This document shows positions 43,838 through 52,062 of a stretch of 64,000 nt of DNA, piece after piece. The stretch is from Pseudobdellovibrio exovorus JSS (GTDB lineage Bacteria > Bdellovibrionota > Bdellovibrionia > Bdellovibrionales > Bdellovibrionaceae), in contig NC_020813.1 in NCBI RefSeq assembly GCF_000348725.1, positions 992,001 to 1,056,000 on the forward strand. Direction: 5' to 3'. A program made the translations under genes and the position numbers. Below the pieces are notes generated by a model, which saw only the letters and a program-made list of their open reading frames with translations, searched no databases and was not told the origin of the DNA. Every line of letters begins with the position of its first letter. The first letter of the stretch is position 1.

Positions 43838-45294
43838 TGGTGAATAAGCGATATGGCATTCATTGGTTTCGCCGTGATTTACGTATAGCTGGCAACGAAA
43901 GCCTTCGCTATAACTGGAGTCAGCACGCGGGGCGTGTTCTAGGTCTTTTTTGTTTTGATTCGGAATTCCTAAAACGCGCTGATTTTTCACATAATCGTTT
44001 TGCGTTCTTTTTAAAAACACTTCGACAATTGCAAAGTGAAATGCGCCAGCAAGGAGGGGACCTTTTAGTGGTGGATGCTGCTCCATCAAAAGCTTTTCCA
44101 CAAATATTGAATGAACTCAAAAGATCTGATTACGGGCTGCCATCATTAGTGAGCTGGGGGCGTGATTATGAGCCTTTTGCTCGTGCGCGCGATCAGCAGA
44201 TTGAAAATATTTTGCAATCTTTCCAAGTGAATCATCATACAGAACGGGATCATCTTCTGATGGAACCGCATGAAATTTTAAAAGATGATGGTGGATTTTA
44301 TCAGGTTTACTCGCCTTATTTTAAACGCTGGTATGCCAGTGTATTGGCAGAAAAAGGACAGCGGCGTATTCAAGCTCAAAAAGTGAGTGAAGGTTATGCT
44401 CAGCGCCTGATTCAAGGTGACTTGAAAAATATATTCCAAACCTCATGGAAAGACTTCAAGGGCCTATCATTTTTAGATCAACTAGAACATTTTGAATCCG
44501 AAAATAAAAAATCAGTGACCATCGCCATTCCTGAAGCAGGGTTTCTAACCGCCTACAGACGACTACAAGAATTTAAAAATAGAGTGGGGGATTACACGGC
44601 TCAGCGTGATTTGCCATTTTTAGATGGAACCTCGCAGTTATCTCTTTATCAAAAAAATGGCTCTTTGGTTTCATCACAAATTTTGCAAACAGTAGGTTTT
44701 CGAGACCAACAGTTTGTAAAAGAAATTGCATGGAGAGAGTTCTATTATTCCATCCTATGGCATAGACCAGATGTAGAAGCCTCGGCTTTTTTACCTCAGT
44801 ATAAAAACATCAAATGGCAAAACGATGCATCATGGTTTCAGCGCTGGTGTGAAGGCACGACAGGATTTCCTATTGTAGATGCGGGAATGCGGCAGCTCAA
44901 CACGACAGGTTGGATGCACAATCGTGTTCGTATGATCGTGGCTTCGTTTTTGGTAAAAGATCTTCTGATTGATTGGCGCTGGGGTGAAAACTACTTTATG
45001 AAAATGCTCTTAGATGGTGATCTGGCTCCTAATAATGGTGGATGGCAGTGGGCCGCTTCGACTGGCTGCGATCCTCAGCCTTATTTTAGAATCTTTAATC
45101 CGTGGTTACAAGCGGCCAAGTTTGATCCAGATGCAGAATATATTAAACAGTATGTTCCAGAGCTGCGGGATCTTCCTGCCAAAATCATACACGCTCCGGA
45201 TGCAGAACGTGGTATAGCTGGCTACCCTGAGCCAATCGTAGATCATGCTGTGCAAAAAACCAAGGCGCTGCAACTCTTTGCGTTAAGTGAATAA
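43834..45294 (+). CDS. phr: Deoxyribodipyrimidine photolyase
   Basis: A 486-residue FAD enzyme that repairs cyclobutane pyrimidine dimers using blue light. The N-terminal antenna domain starts HWFRRDLRIAGNESL. The FAD-binding C-terminal half shows WREFYYSILWHRPDV, CEGTTGFPIVDAGMRQLNTT, GWMHNRVRMIVASFLVKDLL, WRWGENYFMKMLLDGDLAPN and GWQWAASTGCDPQPYFRIFN. It is a class I-type photolyase by these motifs, and tryptophans of the usual electron chain appear present. Coupled to recG; in keeping with the repair-rich window. Confidence 0.93.
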   Translation: MMVNKRYGIHWFRRDLRIAGNESLRYNWSQHAGRVLGLFCFDSEFLKRADFSHNRFAFFLKTLRQLQSEMRQQGGDLLVVDAAPSKAFPQILNELKRSDYGLPSLVSWGRDYEPFARARDQQIENILQSFQVNHHTERDHLLMEPHEILKDDGGFYQVYSPYFKRWYASVLAEKGQRRIQAQKVSEGYAQRLIQGDLKNIFQTSWKDFKGLSFLDQLEHFESENKKSVTIAIPEAGFLTAYRRLQEFKNRVGDYTAQRDLPFLDGTSQLSLYQKNGSLVSSQILQTVGFRDQQFVKEIAWREFYYSILWHRPDVEASAFLPQYKNIKWQNDASWFQRWCEGTTGFPIVDAGMRQLNTTGWMHNRVRMIVASFLVKDLLIDWRWGENYFMKMLLDGDLAPNNGGWQWAASTGCDPQPYFRIFNPWLQAAKFDPDAEYIKQYVPELRDLPAKIIHAPDAERGIAGYPEPIVDHAVQKTKALQLFALSE

Positions 45295-45317
45295 AAAATA
45301 GCCCTCAGACCTAAGTC

Positions 45318-45338
45318 GTGATGCAATTTTCGCATCAC
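45318..45338. repeat. Inverted repeat upstream of the S8 protease
   Basis: GTGATGC and GCATCAC, perfect seven-base arms around AATTTTC, ending 23 bases before the protease ATG. There is no T tract, so it is more likely an operator or leader hairpin than a terminator for phr. Confidence 0.5.
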
Positions 45339-45361
45339 ACACGTCTATTCAAGGAGGAATG

Positions 45362-47497
45362 ATGAAGCTGGCGTATATCGTTTCAATGCTTTTTTCTTTA
45401 TCGGCATTTGCAGGTACCGAAATCAAATTGAATTCAGGAACTATTAACACAAAAAATCGTGAAGTCTTGGTTCAACAAAATGAACTGAATCAAAAAACAG
45501 AGTGGTTGATTCAATTTAAGTCACCCATTACAGAGAAGTTAAAGCAAGACTTGTCTCGCCAAGGAATTGTTGTTTTCAGTTACATTCCTGAAGACGCTCT
45601 ATTGGTTCGCGCTTCTGCGGAATCTGCTTTAAAACTTCAAGGGCAGGTGGATGTCCAAGCTGTTGTGGCTTTTGAACCTTATATGAAGCTTTCGCCAACT
45701 TTAGGTAGAGTGAGTGCCGCTACATCTGCGGCCCGTGAAACTTTCATTGTGAGTGTTTTTGATCAAAGTGAACGTTCCATTATCGAAAATACGATTCGTA
45801 AAATCTCAAAAGACATTTTAGTCCAATCGTCGGCAGCACGTAATATCGTGGTGACGACTGAACGCCGTCATTTGTTAGCGATGGCAGCTGTAGATGGTGT
45901 TGAGCACATTCAAGCTTTTGTACAGGTACAGCCTCTACATGTAATCCTTGAAGAGACTCAAGAACCGCCAACTCAGCAGCCTCCTCAACAAGAGCCGAAA
46001 GCTCCCGCTGGTGATTATACAGATTTAAATGGCTACGAAACTGGTACTAAAGTGATGAACTTTGATGTGGCTTGGGCGGCTGGATTAACAGGCTTAGGAC
46101 AGATCGTGGGCATGGGTGATACAGGATTGGATTCTGGTAATGCCGGAGCTATTCACACTGACTTTATGGGAGCGGTAAAATCAGGTTATGCTGTGGGGAT
46201 GTTTGGTCGCAGCTGGGCAGACCCAATGGGACATGGAACTCACGTTGCAGGATCTGTACTTGGACGTGGTACAGCTTCGGGTGGTAAACTTAAAGGTGGA
46301 GCCTACGAAGCGACAATGGTGGTTCAAGGTATGTGGTCACCAATTCTGAATAACTTATCAGTTCCTTCGAACTTAGCTAATATGTTCACTCAGGCATATA
46401 ATGATGGCGCTCGTTTGCACACAAATTCTTGGGGAGCAGCCGCGAACTTCGGTGCCTACGAAAAAATGGCGGCAACAGTTGATGAAGTGATGTTTGCTAA
46501 AGAAGATTATCTAATTCTTTTTGCTGCGGGTAACAGCGGTGTCGATAAAAATCGTGATGGTCGTATTGATCCAAACTCTATTGGAACTCCAGGAACTGCA
46601 AAAAATGCTTTAACTGTTGGTGCCAGTGAAAATCTTTTAGATGTGGGTGGTATTCAAGTGCCTGCGGGTAAATTGAAATCTGGTCCGGAAAATTGGCCAG
46701 TAGATCCAATCGCATCAGGAAAAATTTCTGACAATGTTGATGGTATCGCGATGTTCAGTTCACGTGGACCAACAAATGATGGACGTATTAAGCCTGATAT
46801 CGTGGCTCCTGGTACGAATATCCTGTCTGTTCGCTCACAAGAAAAAACGGCAGTGGATATGTGGGGCAAATATAATGATGACTACGTTTATGCTGGTGGT
46901 ACATCGATGGCGTGTCCATTAACAGCAGCCAGTGCGGCGATCACTCGTCAGATGTTGATCGAAAAATTAGGATATACAAATCCTTCAGCGGCTTTACTAA
47001 AAGCCTACTTATTACATACGGCTACCGATATGTATCCAGGCCAATATGGTGAAGTGGGAGCCTCTCGTGGCCAAGAAATTTTAACTAAGCGTCCAAACAA
47101 TGATCAAGGTTACGGACGTGTGAATGTGGCTCAGATTGTATCTTTAGGACAAAACGGAGCTCGTTTGTTAGCGGATTCTCGTGGTGTTGCAACTGGCGAA
47201 ACAGAAACAGCGACAATGACAATATCTGAAGCTGGTCATCTTGTTGTGAATCTAGTTTGGACAGATGCTCCGGGTTCTGCCAATGCAAGTAAAGCCTTAG
47301 TAAACGATTTAGACCTAGAAGTTGTTTTACCAAACGGGACTGTTTTAGCGGTAAACGATCAATTGAATAACCATGCTTTTGTTCAAGGTGAAACTCCAGC
47401 CGGCGAAATCCAAATCCGTGTTAAAGGTATTAATGTGCCTATGGGTAAATCAGGTAAACAGCCATTTGCTTTGGTGGCATCGGTTCAGCCTCGCTAA
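45362..47497 (+). CDS. Secreted subtilisin-like (S8) serine protease
   Basis: A 711-residue exported protease: signal peptide (IVSMLFSLSAFA), an N-terminal prodomain of about 200 residues, a proline-rich linker (PPTQQPPQQEPKAP), then the S8 catalytic domain with Asp in VGMGDTGLDSG, His in GHGTHVAGSVLG, and Ser in GGTSMACPLTAASAA. The C-terminal beta domain (VVNLVWTDAPGSANASK...) is like that of KP-43-type subtilases. Start: AAGGAGG lies too close to the ATG at 45359 but well placed for the second ATG at 45362, which I prefer. A terminator follows. A degradative enzyme for prey protein is a reasonable inference. Confidence 0.93.
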   Translation: MKLAYIVSMLFSLSAFAGTEIKLNSGTINTKNREVLVQQNELNQKTEWLIQFKSPITEKLKQDLSRQGIVVFSYIPEDALLVRASAESALKLQGQVDVQAVVAFEPYMKLSPTLGRVSAATSAARETFIVSVFDQSERSIIENTIRKISKDILVQSSAARNIVVTTERRHLLAMAAVDGVEHIQAFVQVQPLHVILEETQEPPTQQPPQQEPKAPAGDYTDLNGYETGTKVMNFDVAWAAGLTGLGQIVGMGDTGLDSGNAGAIHTDFMGAVKSGYAVGMFGRSWADPMGHGTHVAGSVLGRGTASGGKLKGGAYEATMVVQGMWSPILNNLSVPSNLANMFTQAYNDGARLHTNSWGAAANFGAYEKMAATVDEVMFAKEDYLILFAAGNSGVDKNRDGRIDPNSIGTPGTAKNALTVGASENLLDVGGIQVPAGKLKSGPENWPVDPIASGKISDNVDGIAMFSSRGPTNDGRIKPDIVAPGTNILSVRSQEKTAVDMWGKYNDDYVYAGGTSMACPLTAASAAITRQMLIEKLGYTNPSAALLKAYLLHTATDMYPGQYGEVGASRGQEILTKRPNNDQGYGRVNVAQIVSLGQNGARLLADSRGVATGETETATMTISEAGHLVVNLVWTDAPGSANASKALVNDLDLEVVLPNGTVLAVNDQLNNHAFVQGETPAGEIQIRVKGINVPMGKSGKQPFALVASVQPR

Positions 47498-47528
47498 ATA
47501 AATCCTTAAATAAGGTATCTATTTCTTT

Positions 47529-47556
47529 AAAAAGGCCACTTCGGTGGCCTTTTTAT
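47529..47556 (+). terminator. Intrinsic terminator after the S8 protease
   Basis: AAAAAGGCCAC - TTCG - GTGGCCTTTTT: perfect stem with an ultra-stable TTCG loop and a T tract. Confidence 0.95.
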
Positions 47557-47658
47557 TTCAGATCATTTCAGAAATTAGACACTCAAATCGAATATAGACG
47601 TATATAGACATTTTTGTTGTGTACCTTTTACAAGAAGAGTCTTTTTCCAGCATTGATT

Positions 47659-47687
47659 TTGCTGAATAGTGTCAAAAGTGCTATAAC
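47659..47687 (+). promoter_or_regulatory. Sigma-70-type promoter for carD
   Basis: -35 TTGCTG, 17-base spacer, -10 TATAAC; the expected transcript start is about 37 bases before the ATG at 47731. Confidence 0.6.
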
Positions 47688-47730
47688 AGGCCTGCTTACG
47701 GGTCTACCCATAACAAAAAATGGAGTATTA

Positions 47731-48225
47731 ATGTCACAGTTCAAAGTTGGAGAGTATGCCGTATATCCCGGCCACGGAGTGGGAAGAATTCATGCGATTG
47801 AATCTAAAGAGATTCTGGGAGCTCAACATGAGTTTTATTCGATCCAAATCTTAGAGACAGGTATGAAAATCATGATTCCTGCATCTAATATCCAAAAAAT
47901 TGGATTAAGACCTCTAATCTCGAAGGCAGAAGCAACGAAAGTTGTGGATATTCTGAAAGATAAAGATGTAAAAATCGACACGCAAACGTGGAATCGTCGT
48001 TATCGTGACTATATGGAAAAAATCAAAACAGGTTCTGTTTTTGAAATTGCTGAAGTTTTGCGCGACTTATATGTTTTAAGAGTGGATAAAGAGTTAAGCT
48101 TCGGAGAGAAAAAGATGTTAGACACAGCAAAAAATCTTCTTCTGAAGGAATTAAATCTCGCTCCAGATGTTAAAGACGTTGTGAATTCAGATTCTGAGAT
48201 CAAAGCGATATTCGGTGTGCAATAA
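47731..48225 (+). CDS. CarD/CdnL-family transcription regulator
   Basis: A 164-residue RNA-polymerase-binding protein. It starts MSQFKVGEYAVYPGHGVGRI, the Tudor-like RNAP-interaction domain shared with TRCF, and continues into a helical DNA-binding domain (NRRYRDYMEKIKTGSVFEIA...EKKMLDTAKNLLLKEL). Homologues (CarD in mycobacteria, CdnL in Myxococcus) stabilise open complexes at rRNA and growth promoters. The ATG at 47731 has GGAG upstream and a good promoter; upstream extension of the frame to 47614 covers the promoter and is rejected. A terminator follows. Confidence 0.92.
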   Translation: MSQFKVGEYAVYPGHGVGRIHAIESKEILGAQHEFYSIQILETGMKIMIPASNIQKIGLRPLISKAEATKVVDILKDKDVKIDTQTWNRRYRDYMEKIKTGSVFEIAEVLRDLYVLRVDKELSFGEKKMLDTAKNLLLKELNLAPDVKDVVNSDSEIKAIFGVQ

Positions 48226-48269
48226 TAACGAATAATCGGCTGACAAAAAGCCCATAAAAATGGAAAATA

Positions 48270-48299
48270 AAAAAAGCTCGGAAAACCGAGCTTTTTTTA
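48270..48299 (+). terminator. Intrinsic terminator after carD
   Basis: AAAAAAGCTCGG - AAAA - CCGAGCTTTTTT: 12-base-pair perfect stem with T tract, ending about 20 bases before the gltX ATG. Confidence 0.95.
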
Positions 48300-48317
48300 T
48301 TTTGTTCGAGGTAAGTT

Positions 48318-49796
48318 ATGAGTTCTGCATTTTCTGAAGTGCGTGTACGTTTTGCTCCAAGTCCAACGGGTTATCTTCACGTAGGTGGGGCAAGATCAGC
48401 ATTATTTAATTATCTATTTGCCAAAAAGAATAAGGGTAAATTTATTCTAAGAATTGAAGATACAGATCAAGCACGCTCAACAGAAGAATCACTTAAAATG
48501 ATGATTCAGGATTTAAAGTGGTTGGGTTTGAATTGGGATGAAGGTCCTCACCCAGAGACGTTAAAGGATATGGGAGACTGTGGTCCTTACAAACAAAGCG
48601 AGCGCCAAGATATCTATCAAAAAGTAGCCTTGCAATTACTTGAGGCGGGTAAAGCCTATTACTGTTTTATGACAGATGAAGAGCTAGAAGCAGCCCGTGA
48701 AAAATTGAAAGCTCAAGGGTTACAGCCGCACGTAGAGTCTCCGTATGAAAATATGTCGTTAGCAGAAGCTCGCCAAAAGATTCAAAATGGTGAAAAGGCT
48801 GTTGTGCGTTTTAAAACGCGTCAACTTAAGAAAGATTACATTCTGAATGATCTTATTCGCGGTGAAGTGAAGTTCCCATCTGATATGGTGGGTGACTTTG
48901 TACTTTTGCGTTCAGATGGGATGCCAGTTTATAACTTCTGCTGTGTTGTAGATGATCACTTGATGAAGATGTCCCATGTTTTACGAGCGGAAGAACATCT
49001 TCCTAATACACTAAGACAGTTGATGATTTATGAAGGAATGAATTGGGAGACACCGCAATTTGGTCATATTTCGTTAGTGTTAGATGATGATCGTCAAAAA
49101 TTATCAAAGCGCAAAGGCGCTGTAGCCTGCGACCAATTTAAAACTGATGGTTACTTGCCAGAAGCTATGGTGAATTACTTGGCTTTATTGGGGTGGTCAC
49201 ATCCTGAACAAAAAGAAGTTCTGACATTAGAAGAGATGTGCCAGACATTCAGCTTAGACCGAGTGAACCCATCTGGGGCTATCTTTGATCGCGTCAAGTT
49301 AAAGTGGATGAATGCGCAGCACTTACGTGCGCTACCGAATGATCAGATTTATGCGCGTATCTCTCCATTTTTAATGGCGGCGGGTTTATCTTTGTCGACA
49401 GATCCTGAGTGGCAAGTTAAGTCTGTGGAAACATTTAAGCCTTATCTCGAGATCTTATCGGACGCGGTGGCACTTTATTCACCTTTAGATGATAGCAAAT
49501 ATGAAATAGCGGCTGAAAGTGAAGAAGCTTTAAAGTGGGAAAGTACAAAGCCTGTTTTAGAAGCGTGGAAGGAACTTGTGACGGCCCATGCATCGGAAGT
49601 TTTTACGGAAGCTGATTTCCTTGCTATTCAGGATGCGGTGAAGAATAAGACTTCTCAAAAAGGAAAAAACCTATTTTTTCCTATTCGTATTGCATTGATT
49701 GGTAAACCTCAAGGTGCCGAGCTTAAAATTTTAGTTCCACTTATGAACAAGACTTCTATATTGGCCCGTGCCCAGAAAGCTTTAGAGAAATGCTAA
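48318..49796 (+). CDS. gltX: Glutamyl-tRNA synthetase
   Basis: A 492-residue class I synthetase. HIGH-type motif in RFAPSPTGYLHVGGARSALF, WDEGPHP and RIEDTDQARS for glutamate and ATP, and the KMSKS equivalent DDRQKLSKRKGAV. An anticodon-binding helical domain forms the C-terminal third. Whether it is discriminating or also charges tRNA-Gln is not decidable by eye. The ribosome-binding site GAGGTAAG is close. Its last seven bases overlap cysS, so the two synthetases form one unit. Transcription must start in or just after the carD terminator. Confidence 0.95.
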   Translation: MSSAFSEVRVRFAPSPTGYLHVGGARSALFNYLFAKKNKGKFILRIEDTDQARSTEESLKMMIQDLKWLGLNWDEGPHPETLKDMGDCGPYKQSERQDIYQKVALQLLEAGKAYYCFMTDEELEAAREKLKAQGLQPHVESPYENMSLAEARQKIQNGEKAVVRFKTRQLKKDYILNDLIRGEVKFPSDMVGDFVLLRSDGMPVYNFCCVVDDHLMKMSHVLRAEEHLPNTLRQLMIYEGMNWETPQFGHISLVLDDDRQKLSKRKGAVACDQFKTDGYLPEAMVNYLALLGWSHPEQKEVLTLEEMCQTFSLDRVNPSGAIFDRVKLKWMNAQHLRALPNDQIYARISPFLMAAGLSLSTDPEWQVKSVETFKPYLEILSDAVALYSPLDDSKYEIAAESEEALKWESTKPVLEAWKELVTAHASEVFTEADFLAIQDAVKNKTSQKGKNLFFPIRIALIGKPQGAELKILVPLMNKTSILARAQKALEKC

Positions 49797-51250
49797 AAGT
49801 TTACAATACACTTGGTAAAAAACTAGAAGAGTTCAAACCCTTGAAGGAAGGGCAAGTGTCTATGTATGTCTGCGGTCCTACAGTGTACTGGTATTTACAT
49901 GTGGGAAATTTTCGTGGACCTGTATTTTTCAACTTTGTTAGAAATTGGCTAGAGCATTTAGGGTACAAAGTGACCTACGCTCTTAATTTTACAGATGTGG
50001 ATGATAAAATTTTAAAGCGTGCTCAAGAAGAAGGGAAAGACCCTCAAGAGGTGGCAGAGTTTTACATTGAGCAATACAGACATGACTTTTCATCTTTAGG
50101 TCTTCGTCCACATGAGCACAATCCTAAAGTGACGGAATACATGCCGCAGATCATTTCCATGGTGTCAGAGCTGATTGAAAAGAATAAGGCCTATGTAAGC
50201 GGTCACGACGTGAATTACTCTATTGAATCTTTTAAAGATTACGGAAAGCTTTCTGGGCGTCGTACAGACGAATTAAAAGAAGGTGTTCGTATTGAAGTTA
50301 ATGAACAAAAACGAAACCCGTTAGACTTTGCTCTTTGGAAGTCGGCAAAAGAGGGTGAAGGTTTAAGTTGGAAGTCTCCGTGGGGTGATGGACGACCGGG
50401 TTGGCACATTGAGTGTTCAGCTATGGCCCGAGGGCTTTTTGGAGATCAAATAGATATTCATGGCGGGGGGCTAGATTTGATGTTCCCTCATCATGAAAAT
50501 GAAATCGCTCAAAGTGAAGGGTGCTCGGGACACGATTTTGTGAAGTATTGGATGCATGTCAACATGCTGAACTTCGGTGGAACAAAAATGTCGAAGTCTT
50601 TAGGAAACGTCGTGAGTATGCGAGACTTCTTAAAAGCGAATCATCCTGAAATTTACAAGTGGATGATTTTGTCTGTTCATTATCGCAGTGTCGCTGACTT
50701 TAGCGACGAGGCTATTGATCGTGCTGTACAGGGCCTAGCGAAATTCTATTCGGCTATGGCTATGGCTGAAAATGTAAAAAGCAGTGATTCTTCTGTGATA
50801 GCGGTATTAGATGAAAAATACAAAAAAGAGCTAGAGCAAGCGTGGAAACAAATTGAAGAGGCTTTTAACGATGACTTTGGCACTCCTGCGGCTTTTGCTG
50901 TTGTTTTTGAAGTGATCAGAAAGTTTAATTCGCGAATTCGTCGTGGGATGAAATTAACACCGCAGGTATACAGTCAGTGTGAAGAGTTCTTAGCCTTTAT
51001 TAAAAAGTTTGGGGCTCAACTGAGTTTATTTCAAGAACCACCACAGACATTTTTAACAGAATTAGATGATCAGCTTTTAGTGAAGCTGGGGCAAAAAAGG
51101 TCTGTTATAGATTCACTTGTGGCTGATCGTGCGAAAGTGCGCGCTGCAAAAGATTTTGAAAGAGCGGATGAGCTACGTAAAAAACTAACAGATATGGGTG
51201 TTGCGGTCAGCGACACTCCACAGGGAAGTTTTTGGGAAGTTATTAAGTAG
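49790..51250 (+). CDS. cysS: Cysteinyl-tRNA synthetase
   Basis: A 486-residue class I synthetase. Zinc ligands and HIGH-type region: VCGPTVYWYLHVGNFRGP, then NFTDVDDKILKRA, GWHIECSAMA, GGLDLMFPHHENEIAQSE and the KMSKS motif TKMSKSLGN. The DALR-like helical domain and C-terminal part are complete. It overlaps gltX by seven bases and ends before a terminator, completing a gltX-cysS pair. Confidence 0.96.
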   Translation: MLKVYNTLGKKLEEFKPLKEGQVSMYVCGPTVYWYLHVGNFRGPVFFNFVRNWLEHLGYKVTYALNFTDVDDKILKRAQEEGKDPQEVAEFYIEQYRHDFSSLGLRPHEHNPKVTEYMPQIISMVSELIEKNKAYVSGHDVNYSIESFKDYGKLSGRRTDELKEGVRIEVNEQKRNPLDFALWKSAKEGEGLSWKSPWGDGRPGWHIECSAMARGLFGDQIDIHGGGLDLMFPHHENEIAQSEGCSGHDFVKYWMHVNMLNFGGTKMSKSLGNVVSMRDFLKANHPEIYKWMILSVHYRSVADFSDEAIDRAVQGLAKFYSAMAMAENVKSSDSSVIAVLDEKYKKELEQAWKQIEEAFNDDFGTPAAFAVVFEVIRKFNSRIRRGMKLTPQVYSQCEEFLAFIKKFGAQLSLFQEPPQTFLTELDDQLLVKLGQKRSVIDSLVADRAKVRAAKDFERADELRKKLTDMGVAVSDTPQGSFWEVIK

Positions 51251-51300
51251 TTCTCTGCAAATAAAAAAGAAATAATCGACATAATATTGATATAATATTT

Positions 51301-51335
51301 AAGGGGCTGTTTGTTTAGAGGAACAGCCCCTTTTT
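51301..51335 (+). terminator. Intrinsic terminator after cysS
   Basis: AAGGGGCTGTT and AACAGCCCCTT, 11-base-pair stem, ten-base loop, followed by TTTATTTT. Confidence 0.93.
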
Positions 51336-51420
51336 ATTTTGATTTGAAAAGCAAATATAGATCTTAAGTCTAGACAGAATTTTTTTGTTCATCACCTTGA
51401 CAGTTTTCATTCTGAACACA

Positions 51421-51439
51421 CCTTCACTGTAGAAGGAGG
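51421..51439 (+). promoter_or_regulatory. Hairpin that would mask a strong ribosome-binding site
   Basis: CCTTC (51421-51425) can pair with GAAGG (51432-51436), which forms part of GAAGGAGG, the ribosome-binding site for the small frames at 51443 and 51447. The stem is only five base pairs, so regulation is suggested, not shown. Confidence 0.4.
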
Positions 51440-51442
51440 TGC

Positions 51443-51517
51443 ATGCATGATAATAAATATCACTCTGCAGCGAAACTCTTCTGTGGATTTTCGCCACGAT
51501 CTGCTAACGCGTACTAG
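51443..51517 (+). CDS. Possible 24-residue leader or small protein
   Basis: A short frame starting ATG CAT GAT, encoding a 24-residue peptide that begins MHDNKYHSAAKLFCGFSP and ends in SANAY. A perfect AAGGAGG lies only three bases upstream, which is closer than usual. A second 24-codon frame starts at ATG 51447 (seven bases from the same site), ending at 51521. At most one of them is likely to be used. The nearest gene, the HPF-like factor, starts about 80 bases further on. Not recognised. Confidence 0.3.
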   Translation: MHDNKYHSAAKLFCGFSPRSANAY

Positions 51518-51600
51518 GTAATTTTAAAATTTAATCGTGAGTTAACGAGTTAATTTAATTACTTAGTTTCAAAAAACTTACAACATTGAAAGGAAGCTAT

Positions 51601-51957
51601 ATGAGCAAAAGTAATGTTGCTGTTCAATATCATAATTTTAACCCATCAGAACATACAAAAAGTTTTATCGATGCAATCATAAATGAAATTCAAGAGGAAT
51701 TACCAAGTGGTTCTACTGTGAAGGCGACATTTACGAAAACAAAGAACGATGATGTTGTGAAAGGAATGCTGCAAGTGGGTTCTTACAATGGACCATTCTT
51801 TGCCGTGGCAACAGCGAGTGGTCTAAGAGAAGTCACCATGAAGTTGATGCAACAGATACGAAGACGGTTAGATAAGTGGAAAACAAAGCGACATGACCGT
51901 AAGACTTTGAGGCATTTGGATGTAAGAACCGAAATTGAATCGGCAGCAGGGGCCTGA
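51601..51957 (+). CDS. HPF/RaiA-like ribosome hibernation factor
   Basis: A 118-residue basic protein of the ribosome-associated/sigma-54-modulation family pattern: an N-terminal beta-alpha unit (VAVQYHNFNPSEHTKSFIDAI), a central sheet (TVKATFTKTKNDDVVKGMLQV), FFAVATASGLREVTMKLMQQ and a basic C-terminal helix (IRRRLDKWKTKRHDRKT). The last corresponds to the rRNA-binding segment. Such proteins silence or protect ribosomes in non-growing cells, which would suit a free-swimming predator phase (inference). The ATG at 51601 has GAAAGGA upstream. A terminator follows. Confidence 0.7.
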   Translation: MSKSNVAVQYHNFNPSEHTKSFIDAIINEIQEELPSGSTVKATFTKTKNDDVVKGMLQVGSYNGPFFAVATASGLREVTMKLMQQIRRRLDKWKTKRHDRKTLRHLDVRTEIESAAGA

Positions 51958-51988
51958 CCTCTATAAAGCCGAAAACCAAAGCCAGAAT

Positions 51989-52018
51989 AAGGCGCCTGAG
52001 GGCGCCTTTGTATTTTTT
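51989..52018 (+). terminator. Intrinsic terminator after the HPF-like gene
   Basis: AAGGCGCC - TGAG - GGCGCCTT followed by TGTATTTTTT. Confidence 0.9.
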
Positions 52019-52062
52019 GATACTTTTTATTGTACGTTACAAGTCTCGTGTTAAAATTCGGT

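Larger units (their letters stand above)
51251..51600. other. Non-coding stretch between cysS and the HPF-like gene
   Basis: These 350 bases hold the cysS terminator (51301-51335), an isolated perfect TTGACA at 51397 without a matching -10, a hairpin overlapping an AAGGAGG ribosome-binding site, and two overlapping 24-codon frames. They also hold a GCGAAA/TTTCGC inverted repeat (51470-51494) and an AT-rich stretch before the HPF-like ATG. It looks like a long regulated leader. Confidence 0.6.

Noticed and set aside
51315-51497. Minus-strand open frame of 60 codons behind cysS
   Set aside because: It runs through the cysS terminator and is lysine-rich without any domain pattern.
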